DNA from: Dendrophyllia cribrosa
Lineage: Eukaryota > Cnidaria > Anthozoa > Scleractinia > Dendrophylliidae
DNA length: 64,000 bases
Reading direction: 5' to 3'
Assembly (NCBI GenBank): GCA_024195265.1
Contig: JAJLRJ010000001.1
Location: 59,548,289 to 59,612,288, forward strand
The notes under the pieces are model-generated. The model did not search any database. It was not told the DNA's origin and saw only the letters and a program-made list of their open reading frames with translations. Below, piece by piece: positions 47,338-57,511 of the stretch (positions within the stretch are counted from its first letter, which is position 1; each line of letters starts with the position of its first letter). The translations under genes and the position numbers were made by a program.

Positions 47338-47910
47338 TCATTTATTAATAATTGTTTGTATTTGATCACCTATTAACAATAGGATATTATCCCAATATTG
47401 TTTATAGCAAGTTAATGTTCTTTTCGATTTAGATAAAGGTATATCATTTTCAATTGGTAATTTTAACATCTTAAATAATTGTTTTAAAATGTAATCAATA
47501 TTTATCATACGTTTTCGGTTTCCATTTATCTGTGGCAAAATTTTATCAATCTCCTCAAAAATTTTCATGATTTTAGTTATATTATTGTTTGATATCTGTA
47601 ATTTGTGTTGGCTGCAGATGTCATTTATTGTGTTTTGGATATGATATTTCCGATGATATACCGATTTTCGCCGTATCTTATGCTTATTCTCATAAAAATC
47701 AATGTACTCATTAACATAATTATATCCATGTACGGAACCACAATTTAGACAAACACTCATGCCATCTATATTATTTATATCTTGTTCACTACAACATGAC
47801 TCGATCACTCTCACACTACTATCAACTTCTACTAATTTTACGTCACAAAAATCGCAAATAAAATTACCCATTGCTTTCAACTCATCGTGAATTATCTTAT
47901 CACAATTCAT
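47338..47910 (-). CDS. VLTF3-like late transcription factor (190 aa)
   Basis: The protein has Cys pairs CDFC near residue 20 and CLNCGSVHGYN near residue 55, a zinc ribbon, then SVYHRKYHIQNTI, the Tyr-Arg/His signature of VLTF3-type factors, a helical domain with NRKRMINIDYIL and the tail IPLSKSKRTL. It is shorter than many relatives. Such factors are expected to drive the element's late genes, in keeping with the shared TATA-rich boxes at their starts. It converges with the rightward gene block. A TFIIB-like identity is the alternative. Confidence 0.6.
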   Translation of the reverse strand: MNCDKIIHDELKAMGNFICDFCDVKLVEVDSSVRVIESCCSEQDINNIDGMSVCLNCGSVHGYNYVNEYIDFYENKHKIRRKSVYHRKYHIQNTINDICSQHKLQISNNNITKIMKIFEEIDKILPQINGNRKRMINIDYILKQLFKMLKLPIENDIPLSKSKRTLTCYKQYWDNILLLIGDQIQTIINK

Positions 47911-48034
47911 TCTATACTATTATATGAGATAATATTTTTAAAACAATAGCTATAAGCGGCACGTGTCTAAATTCCCAGAAAACAAAAATAGCGAACATGT
48001 AAAAATCGGCTAACGCGAATTTATTGCTACCGAA

Positions 48035-48650
48035 CGATGTCATTTCCTCACAATAAATATTCCCACGCGTGGGAAACTATCTTTGATCCATTGCGTAGAT
48101 GTTATTTTTAATCCAAATGCTAATCATGGAAGCTGTCATAAAAGGTGATGAAACAATAAATATTCCCACGCGTGGGAAACTGAACCAATATAAAAAGAGT
48201 GGAAGGCATAATATTTCGCACACCTTTGATATCACTGAAGGATAAACAGCGTTTTATTGAGTTTAGAACAGACCGGGCAAAGTTGAGAGATCTTGTAAAG
48301 TTAAATCAAACCCCATAATATGTTGAAAATATTTTCTCTCGTGATCTGAAACAATAGCTATAGTGATGACTCATTTCATAGGGGGCTTCCCCTGTTTTTT
48401 CCGAGAATGTCACACACCGATAACTCCATCCTGTTTACAATCTGATGACTCATTTCCTCACAATAAATATTCCCACGCGTGGGAAACTATCTTTGTTCCA
48501 TTGCGTAGATGTTATTTTTAATCCAAATGCTAACTCTTTGATGGTTGTCATAAAAGGTGATGAGACAATAAATATTCCCACGCGTGGGAAACTCAACCAA
48601 TATAAACAAGAGTGGAAGGCATAATATTTCGCACACTTTTGATATCACTC
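48035..48650. promoter_or_regulatory. Duplicated enhancer- or origin-like block with CSL palindromes
   Basis: About 200 bases at 48037-48240 are repeated at 48448-48650 with few changes. Each copy has two perfect 16-bp palindromes TTCCCACGCGTGGGAA (48060-48075, 48163-48178, 48470-48485, 48575-48590), inside a longer shared context AATAAATATTCCCACGCG. The half-site CGTGGGAA is the CSL/RBP-J/Su(H) recognition sequence. TGACTCA (AP-1) occurs at 48367, 48446 and 48942. No ORF covers the block. Spacing between palindromes is 103 and 105 bases. Confidence 0.75.
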
Positions 48651-48857
48651 CTCCAAGTTTTGAGTATCAAGATTATTGAAAAAATCTTTCAAATCAATTC
48701 CAATAGTTGTCTTCAGGTGTTCTAAGGTGTAATCCTTGGCATTCTTTATATTGTGGCAAACATTCTCGTATCGCTGATCGAGCTGTTTTAGAGAGTAAGG
48801 CATCTTAACTTCACCAGCAACTTCACAATTGTGAACTTTTTCACTGAAAAAGTTCAC
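48645..48857 (-). CDS. Possible 70-aa protein
   Basis: A short - strand frame with charged helical composition (MPYSLKQLDQRYENVC, then TTIGIDLKDFFNNLD). It starts inside the hairpin 48822-48866; the internal Met near 48803 is an alternative start. No family recognised and no TATA box as clear as those of the other genes. May be chance. Confidence 0.25.
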   Translation of the reverse strand: MNFFSEKVHNCEVAGEVKMPYSLKQLDQRYENVCHNIKNAKDYTLEHLKTTIGIDLKDFFNNLDTQNLEE

Positions 48858-48866
48858 AATTGTGAA
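48822..48866. repeat. Perfect hairpin, 21-bp arms
   Basis: TTCACAATTGTGAACTTTTTC at 48822-48842 (arms themselves starting with the palindrome TTCACAATTGTGAA) returns inverted at 48846-48866 around a 3-base loop. It lies between the CSL block and the right terminal repeat, so a replication or recombination role is possible. Confidence 0.8.
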
Positions 48867-49020
48867 TCAAAGTGTGAAGCCTCTGATTGGTTAAAAATAT
48901 CACACGACCGTCTCATGATCTGAAACAATAACTATTAGTGATGACTCATTTCCTTTTTATCAAAACATGTTCAGACTTGTAAGCGGGGGATTCCCCGTTC
49001 TCTGTTTCTGGGTATTACAT

Positions 49021-49197
49021 CCTGTGTTTCCGAGAATTGTATCACGCAATGAAATAAACGCACTTTGTTTTAATCAACATATAGTTTCATTTGATTTTTC
49101 TATATTTTTTAATCCAACAGATGGGAAGTAGTTAAGACTTGGTGGTATCAGATCAGTTTTGCAAAATTGATCTGGTACCGCCAAGTCCTTAACTACT
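49021..49197 (-). repeat. Right terminal inverted repeat with terminal palindrome
   Basis: This is the reverse complement of the left repeat with a handful of changes, including a 2-base loss in one palindrome arm. The outer palindrome is 49127-49197. It is followed directly by the target duplication TCTGTT. Confidence 0.92.
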
Positions 49198-49288
49198 TCT
49201 GTTCGTCGCATGTGTTTCAAGTGTTTACTCTGTAGGTTCAAATTATAAGCTTTCTGTTTTTTTTTATTATTATTGTTATTATTTCAAG

Positions 49289-49459
49289 GTTTGGATTACG
49301 CGAATTAAAAGGGATCCGAATAAAGATTTCAAAGTGACGAAAATATGCTTTCCCTCTCAGCATTTTACGACTGAAAGAAAGGAATCTGTCAATCCGTATT
49401 TTTGTGGACCGTACAAAAACAAGAAGGGTGAATTTGTGAAAATTTTCATTTTCTTCTGA
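49289..49459 (+). pseudogene. THAP zinc-finger domain, second half
   Basis: After a T-rich tract and TTTCAAG, the frame reads VWITRIKRDPNKDFKVTKICF then PSQHF, the Trp and Cys...His-Phe half of a THAP domain, and stops at 49457-49459. The Cys-His spacing (C-x4-H) is two residues longer than usual (C-x2-H), so zinc binding may be lost. The Trp sits about 10 residues after the FPKD of the first half, as in intact THAP domains, if the exons are joined. Confidence 0.55.
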
Positions 49460-49980
49460 CTTCCAAAACACAACTATTTAATGTTGCACGCTGAAGCACT
49501 TGACTACTGGCAGATTTATCATGGCCCATGTAAACATCATAAATATAATTTTCGGTAAAAAAATTATAACCTTTGGTGCCAATGTCCTTTTGGCCACATC
49601 CTCCCGGTGCTTTTGTATTTGTTGAGTAGTAAACTTTGGCAAAAGGCGAAGACTTTTAGTCCAAATTATAGCGTTATTCTCTCCGCACTGGAGATAGTCA
49701 CTCAGTCAAAGACACCATTTTGTTCAGTTTGTTTACCCAATACAGATCACGTGACCATAGCGCGAATAAGGTCTATTGACATAAAGCAAACAACTCATAC
49801 AGAGGATGGTATGCCTGTGATGTTACAGTCCGGCTGAAACAAAGAGTAATGTCCAGTTTTTATTCTCTCGAGAATCTGAGACAATACTCCCCCCAAACAA
49901 CTTCACCATCAAGAGGGCGTTTATATGAGAAAACGTTGTCTCTGCTGATCGAGTCAAAGTTGATCCTTCCTCCTTCAAAA

Positions 49981-50090
49981 TCTTCAAACTTTTGCCGTGG
50001 CATCTTCATACATTTGCCGTGGTGTCTTCAAACTTTTACCGTGACGTTTTCAAACCTTTGCCAAGATGTCTACAAACGTTTGCAGTGCGA
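49981..50090 (+). repeat. Degenerate tandem repeat, about 22 bp, five units
   Basis: Units of the form CTTCAAACTTTTGCCGTGGC repeat with growing divergence. No gene is seen from 49779 to 51138 apart from this and the MITE at 50604. Confidence 0.55.
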
Positions 50091-50603
50091 ACGAAATTGT
50101 TTGTTCGTGCACATAAAACTGAAATATATTACCTAAAACTAATGGGGCTGAGTAAAAATAAATATTGACATTAGTTTTTTAATTGTGCAATGTTGACTTG
50201 AAACTTTTGCAGTGACGAGATACAACGTCATACGTTGGACGACATCAAGTGATGACCAAGTGAACATTGTTATGGTTAAATCAATGTGAAATGCTCCCAA
50301 AAAGCTAAATGACAGCAAAATGTTTGATTATACCATATTTTACAACAATTTCCGCACATTTTTTTTTTGATAAATTTGATTTTCGAGTGAAATCCAAGGG
50401 TATCACGTCACTGAAAAGCTGCGCTAAAAGGTAACACGCGAGACGCCGTCTAAGTTGTCAATGCTTTTTAATTATATGACGAAAAATTATATCGATTATA
50501 AATTTTTATTGATAACTCAGGACGTATTTTTCTTTCTATTCGAGAATTCACTTAATTTCTTGCTATTCGTATTATAGCATTCTTGTACGACGAAACATAA
50601 TTT

Positions 50604-50769
50604 ATATACCTAATTCAATAAAGGTTGCTTTGGTCATTGGTAATTGGGCATCATTTTTTCAGGAAAGCTATTGTTTGGTGGTTACTCAAGCAAAGCATTG
50701 CATTGTGTTCCGTATGGCCAAATGCCAATGCCCAATTACCAAAGCAACCTTTATTGAATTAGGTATATA
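50604..50769. mobile_element. Foldback MITE with TA ends
   Basis: TATATACCTAATTCAATAAA and the following GGTTGCTTTGGT...AATTGGGCAT return inverted at about 50724-50769. The outer TATATA fits a TA target. Interior about 75 bases. Confidence 0.75.
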
Positions 50770-51138
50770 TGGTAACAAGGGATATTACTTTATTAATATT
50801 GCTTGAAATTGTTTCTTTATAATATTTTAGGTGTTGCATTTGGTTCTCAGTATTAGTATTTTTCTAATATACTCTGCAGTTTTGTCTATTTATGATCATG
50901 ATAATTATTTGAAATTTTACAATGTAAAAGTTGTAAGAAATTGCAGAAATTTGCAATTAGATAGCTCTAATTGGACGCCTAGCTATCTGACCTCACCCAA
51001 TTATGTAGGAAATAGCTAAGCACGAGGGTGAATTTTGTTACTGATATGATAAGCATGCAAATCACAGTATTATCCGTTAAACAAAAATAAAAGAATTATA
51101 TAATGTAGAGAAAATGAAGACTTGGAAAAAAATAATAT

Positions 51139-53375
51139 TTAATTATCTTGCGGAATGTTTGTAATATCGAGAAGGATGACGGGTGAAGAGGGAATCTGTT
51201 TACTCCACCGTACCGATGCGTAGACAGAACCACATCTTTGTCCCTTGGTAAACAACGGCTGAGAGGAATGAAAATTTACGCCGGTCACACGGTTTGCTCT
51301 GAAGAGTCGGTAACAGCGTAAGCCATGAACCATATCCATGAACGTCTTGCGAAATGAGTTATTTAACAGGATAACTACCCAGGGATTGAGGGCACTGTTG
51401 GCGTGTGAGATCCAGAACAAGTACAAGGAAACAGACTGTGGTAACGACCAGTAAATGTTTTCATAGAAATATATTAATATGTGTAACACGTGAACTGGAA
51501 GCCAACACACTGCAAACAGCATCACGATAACCAACAACATTCGCATGACATGATGATTCCGTTGTTGCCGGAAATTAAAAACATGCGTAGTTGGTTGATA
51601 CTCGCCGAAAGTTTTTTTCTGACTCTTTAGTTTCTTTATTATGAGCATCGAAGAGATCGCAATAGCAATAAGAGGTAAAATATAAAGCAAAATGGCTACT
51701 AACGAGTAAAATATTTTCGGGTTGATTCCACTTCGAAAATAAGCTTCCCAGTCCGCAAAGCAATGAGGAACTTCATTTAAGTCGGTTTGCACGTAAACAA
51801 AAAGGAAGACGCACATAAATATGATGGATGAGAGCCAAATTGAGGTTGATAGCAAGAATGGCCTCTTTGTAAACATGGGGTACAAAAATGGCTTAACAAC
51901 TGCGATGTATCTTTCAACGGAGATGGCCAATAATGCAAATATGGAAGCAGCGATTGTGGTAGCAATAATAAAATGCAGTAGCTTGCAACTGATTGTACCG
52001 ACGATGCCACCAAACCAGCGGGTTTGCACATATAAGTAGGCAACGGAATACGGCATTGCAAACACGGCGGCGAGCAGATCGGAAGCCGCCATATTGACTA
52101 TAATAATGGACACTGGAGTAAGTGGACGACGCTGCCTGATGATGTCTATGAGAAGGATGTTACCAAGCAGAGCTGTAATGAACGTGACAGAGTAAACTGC
52201 AGTGAGGCTTACTTGAAGTGCTGTATTTTCGCCAAATCCATACAAGCTATCGAGTGATACATTTCGATTTCCTATAAAACATGCAACATAGCAGCTTAAT
52301 TTGTCAATTCATCATCTGTATTGGCCTAAGGTTAAAATCTGCTGTTAATCTTTGAGCTACCATTCGAATTTTTATTTCCAAGCTCAGTTATTTAAGCTCA
52401 GTTATCCATTGCAATGCCATTTTATTCACGCTTTCTTTGGTTATAAAGAGTTTTCTTCAATACATGAACATGAAAGCAATACACATGCCTTGGTTGCCTT
52501 GTCATCTGTCTTCATAACGATTTAATAAATGCATCTCATGAGGAATAATTTATGGTGTTGTGAAATCGATTAAGACCCAAAAAATGGTTTGAATTGTTAG
52601 AAAAATAAAAACAGAAACAAACCAAATAGAAAGGTTGCAATGATTGAAATGGTTTGCCGACTGAATATATGATTACTACTATAACCTAAACGCTAATCAA
52701 ATTCAAATGCATGACTGAAAATTGCAACGCGAAGTTCTTTAGATTGAAGGGATACAATTATCATTGTCAACATATATTGTAAATATATAATCAGTTTTTA
52801 AACTTGATGTAGCCCCAGTCCAAAGACAAGAATGGCGACATCACACTTCATTGGCCCATTGAAATAAGCTGCTCCACAAGCTGTTTCAGTAGTTGCTGCA
52901 TTGTAGCTATCGTGACGTTCATTTTCAAAGAAGAAAGAGCCAATATTAACCAAAACTTTTTATTTTGCTTCAACATTACTGAAAACTGTAAAACGTTTAA
53001 GCCGGATATTGCTTTGCAGCTGCTGTCTTTTTAGCTATAACAGCTCACTGTTCTAAAACTAACGACTCTTATTAGTGCTGCTTTTCCGCCGTTAGTCAGT
53101 AACGATACAATGATGCATTAAGAAGACAGAGGTTTGCATCATCCACTTTCTTTTGGGTTGACGGAAAACTAATCCACTGAAATTCACTATAAACAACGAA
53201 GTAATCGTGCTTAAAGGCTTTACTTTCTTTTAGTGGCGTAAATTATGTCGTGAGAACCTTATTGAAAATGAAAAAGTGATCTAAACATCATGACTGCGAC
53301 TGCTATTCCAATATTTCAGTTATTTCACAATACGTTATGAACATACTTACCATTGATTATACTGATATTAAGCAT
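51139..53375 (-). CDS. Class A G-protein-coupled receptor, two exons (385 aa)
   Basis: Exon 1 is 53351-53375 on the - strand (ATGCTTAATATCAG..., eight codons and one base) before the donor GTAAGT. Exon 2 is 52271-51139 after the acceptor TTTATAG. The join is phase 1 and totals 385 codons plus stop, the same gene structure as the receptor at 21737-24273. Sequons NIS and NVS mark the N-terminus. Seven membrane segments follow, with GNILLIDII (TM1), NMAASDLLA (TM2), a Cys in TISCKLL paired with VPHCF, VERYIAVV (ERY) and CWLPVHV (TM6). TM7 reads LNPWVVILL, so the Tyr of NPxxY is Val. It is probably a peptide or orphan receptor; signalling may be altered by the missing Tyr. Confidence 0.85.
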
Positions 53376-55840
53376 ATTTTCATCTGTGAACTAAGAACTC
53401 AAGTCTCCTTGACAAGTCAGTTTAAACACTCTTATAAAAAAACTGCCTAATGAAACTTACTTGCATACAAATAGACCGTTCTGATGAATCAGGCAAATAT
53501 CAAATTCATTTAAATGGAAATGAGTCAATTGTTGAAATGACATTATACTCATTTCCGTCAATCGAATCAAATTGAATATAATTTAAGTTGGCCTCAAAAT
53601 ATCCAAGACAAGGAGAAACGATGCTAATTTAATTGTCCTTGAGATTGCATAATTCCTCCTGCACTTTCTTGTGTGTTTACAGGTGTAATAGATATGCGCT
53701 TCTTGTATACGAAACGTAATTTTGCCACGACTGAATATTGCTACAACATGTCTCTGCTATATATTGTAACACCACTTTAAAACGCATGAAACTGGAATTA
53801 TCAAATGGTTGGTGAGATGTTTTATAACCTTAATTAAATCACTACAAAATTATAACACAATTACTTTTGTCAGCGGCTCTTAAAGCTATTGGGAATGCCA
53901 CAAAATTAACCCTTCATTTTCAAAGTTAAGTGATATTAAACATTTAATATCTGTCATTTCTTGTAATTAATTCATGCATTGGTCGCGCCGCCTGGGGCGA
54001 GTGGCCAATTCATGTGCTACCCGTTGTTTTTAACCAAGCCGTCGCCATGGTGAAACCAGTTACCATCTTCAATCACACAAAATTAATAGTTTTGAGTGGC
54101 TGTTTGGCTGTGTGGACACTAGGGCCAAACGGGGCCCAATGTAAAGGGAACATGGATTTTTGTTTGACACAATGTCAATAATATATGTCAGTTATGGAAA
54201 TAATAACAACAACAAAAATCAACTAGAGTCTTGATCCATTTAGTATGGATTTAGTGGAAATGAAAAAAAAAAGGGTGCTATACATTTTTATACTGGATTG
54301 GATCGCGTACTATTAATACATTTCGCCAATTGCACATCTAAGAAAAGCTCACAAGTTATTGAACATTTAATTTAGAACATTATCACATCCACCCAGACAA
54401 TCAGCACCAAGTATTTTGATGCCCTATATATCATTAATTGTCTGAAACAACTTAGTTACTTTGAAGCGCAGGGAATATGGAGTGAGGAGGTAAATTGGTA
54501 TCCACAGTGAGTTTATGTAACCTCCTTAGTATGCTCCATATTAATAGAAAGGGCCTGGTGTGTTTCTTTTTGCGGAAACCATTCAAACCTCAGTGAATAT
54601 TCGATAACCTTCATGGAATGAAATTAGCAATAACGGTCCAACTTAGTTTATTCAACGGCGTCAGTTCGAAACCAAGGACGTGGGAAAGGCAACTCGCCCC
54701 TCTCCCCCCGTCTTGTTGTCTTCTTAGCACTCTGCCTCTATAGTTTGTTCGACAGGGGGCTATCACATACGTACTTAAGAGGAAAAGTGATTTAACTTGA
54801 CCCGTGAAATAAAATGTCAATAACTAGTAGCCATTTTATTGCATTGTGTTGTTTGTAATAATGAAATAAACAATCACTACTTCAAGAAACAACAACAGCA
54901 ACAACAATGAAAGTATTTTACTTTAGCTTTTTGATTTAAACGTTTGCGCTTACGTATTTAATATTATAGCAGATTATATATTTCCCCTTAATAACTCTCA
55001 AGTAATTTATTAGCCTGTAGCGCAAAGTTTTTTCAAGGTGCCAAGCAGTCCTTAGGTACCCAGAGCTGCAGCTACTACAGAACAAAACAGTGGAAAAGAC
55101 GTTTATTTTGTTAACCTGATAGAAGATGATAAACTTCAGTCGTTCAGACGTCATGTTGTTGAACATTTCGCAATAAAATGAATTATAGCCAAAAATTGTT
55201 CAATATCGCTTGCACGGACGAAATAATCCTTAATGTGTATAACTACAAAAAATTCAGTAAGGTTACTTTAAGATTACATAAGAAGTAGTCATAATTCCTG
55301 TTTGATTCAGTTTGCTGGACTACATGTATATCTTAAAAATAAAAATAAAAAAATCGTTGACTTCAGTCCAAACAAAATATTGATCCCTCCAAGGTGTACA
55401 CATTGTAGTTACAAATATTGCCTGTATTTGGGAAAATAAATAAAAAAATAATAAATTAGTAATGATATGGATAAAAAATGTTATACAAAGACTACTTCAC
55501 GCTATTTTGTGGTGGATTGACTTCAGTACTAGCAAAAACGATTCGGGTTGTTTTGGTCATATATTTTGCATACGCTATATAAAATTGTCAATTACCTACT
55601 CGATTCGTTTACTAACATATTTTTGACGCTTTCTGTGCCCACAACTGACCACGGAAACATGGTTAAATGGCATTAACATCGTATCATTTCATGGTAAAAA
55701 AAATCAGTTTCTGGTTTCCCGCGAACATTTAAAGTATACAAAACAGGATCGACAACGAATATTGCTACAGCATCAAGACAAATATTTTGAGCACACTTCA
55801 ATTTATACTATTAATTGATATTTTGTGCTATTTTTGGCTA
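53376..55840. other. Gene-free DNA upstream of the GPCR
   Basis: The first 250 bases resemble 30846-31010 and are the likely promoter/5' region of the receptor. The rest shows only chance ORFs, short A-runs and an (AAC)n-type retroposon tail at about 54889-54910. Confidence 0.45.
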
Positions 55841-55849
55841 TTTCCATAC

Positions 55850-56162
55850 AGTTTTTTTATTATTTATTATTTATTACCTATTATTTATTTATTTTATTTC
55901 ATTTTATACGTGTATATTTGTTCTGTAATCCCTCCTTCTATTTAAGGTGTGTACATTATTAAATTTAGTTAATCTATGTTTAGCCACTTTTCTGACTCGC
56001 GTGTATATTATTTTTAATTAATAAATGATGGTTACCCAACTAGTTTAGTTTTTTAGTTATTTTGGGTAGCCAGCTACTGTATCTATTTTTAATTTATATA
56101 TTACGTATACATCTTTGTAACTTTACAGTGTGAATAAACGTTGTTGTTGTTGTTGTTGTTTA
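55850..56162 (+). mobile_element. 3' end of a retroposon with (GTT)n tail
   Basis: AT-rich sequence ends in GTGTGAATAAACGTTG and five to six GTT units, the usual form of LINE/SINE 3' ends in invertebrates. No reverse transcriptase frame is present, so this is a truncated copy. It lies just beyond the last exon of the reductase-like gene. Confidence 0.5.
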
Positions 56163-56176
56163 ACATGCTCACCTTA

Positions 56177-57477
56177 TTATTTAAACACCAAAAGTAGGAT
56201 TATGGTCAGTGCAATACTCGCTCCAAGAAGGACAACAAAAACGAACATCATTGTACGAATCATTGCTTCCTAGAGGTATAAAATGAATTCAAGAATTATA
56301 CAACAAAACTGAAAAGTGTTACGTCTAATTTATTTGTTAATTTGTGTGATCTGACTTGATTGACTAGTACGTTGGATAACGCAACAGCGGAAAAGTTCCT
56401 GCTGTAATTTTTGGCGCGCTGCGCGCATGGGGTAAAAGTCGCTCACGCAAAGACTATAAGACAGAAAAAAAGGATTTTGAGAAAGTCTAGGGAACTACTG
56501 AATGGATGTAAGTTTAAGAAATGTTTCAAATGAACCTTGATTGACATTTCCGGCTGGGGCGGAGTCTGATGTCCTGGCTGCTGCATTTGAATATCTGCAA
56601 ATAAAACATCGCTTAGCCTGTTTTACTGTCTTCCGTCAAAAAGGGGTTTCCTTCAGTGTAGATAGCTAATTTGCCGCTAATACTCAAAATCTTAAGAAAG
56701 AAAGCTGAATAATTAAAAACAAGCCAAAAACTCACTTAATTTTTCGGGAACTGTTTTTAAAACATTTATAATATAGGTCGCAAGCTATAAAGAAGAGCAA
56801 ACATTCCTCATCCTGCTACTTAATTTCTCTTAAATGAACAGCGATTCCTTACCTCCGGTATTGCTCATTGAAACGGATCTCTTTTCCTTGTTTCGTTTTG
56901 AAAGGACGAGATACAATTCAAACAGAAAGATAAGGAATTCTCCAATATAGAAGCAAATCACAGCATAGAGTCCTTTCTCTCCTAAGCCGACCGTGTCCGT
57001 GTCTAGGCCAAAGTAGATTGATACAACTGTGAAATGAAAAAACAAATACTCCATGTTAAAAAATATTAGGATTTTACATGTTTCTAAAAATCGGAAATCA
57101 AGTTTTAAAGTGGTTGTGTGTGTAATTAAACAGTGGTGTAAAATTTGGGCTGGAATTAAAACGCAACGTTTATTTTTGTATTTCAAGTAAGTAAGGGGTA
57201 CTTAATTAAATTAAGTGAGAAACTATATTTCGGTGTCGGGGTTTAAGCCAAAGGGCTTACTGTGGATACCAGCTTAACAACTACTATATTATACGTTTTT
57301 TAAGAAAAACGATCAACTTGAGCTAAAGACAATTTGTGTGGGTTACTGAAGACCTGTTGCATTAATATATGTAGCAGGCTGCGTAAAACAAAATATCAAG
57401 GTTTTTTGTTCCGAATTAACGAAAACACCTTTTATATTAACCCTATTTTGCCTGGGCTTTTTTTGAGTTCCTGAGCC

Positions 57478-57511
<34 letters not shown>

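Larger units (their letters stand above)
32964..49197. mobile_element. Complete Polinton/Maverick (adintovirus-type), 16.2 kb
   Basis: Inverted terminal repeats of 179 and 177 bp (32964-33142; 49021-49197) enclose PolB, protease, pX remnant, capsid, core, penton, packaging ATPase, fibre and VLTF3-like genes. The 6-bp target duplication TCTGTT is perfect (32958-32963; 49198-49203). Gene content and duplication length are those of Polintons. No integrase frame is visible. Terminal repeats differ at few positions, so insertion is not ancient, but pX is disrupted and DUF5679-like is frameshifted. Confidence 0.93.
32683..49778. mobile_element. THAP-domain DNA transposon remnant split by the Polinton
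   Basis: CAATAGACCATATTCG...CATTGGGTAAACAAAC at 32683-32746 returns inverted at 49727-49778 (inward CAATAGACCTTATTCG...TATTGGGTAAACAAAC). Between them, apart from the 16.2-kb Polinton, lie two THAP-coding segments and little else. Taken without the Polinton the remnant is about 860 bp. P-type and some other eukaryotic transposases carry an N-terminal THAP DNA-binding domain, so this is read as an internally deleted transposon. No clear target duplication was found. A host THAP gene next to inverted MITEs is the alternative. Confidence 0.5.
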
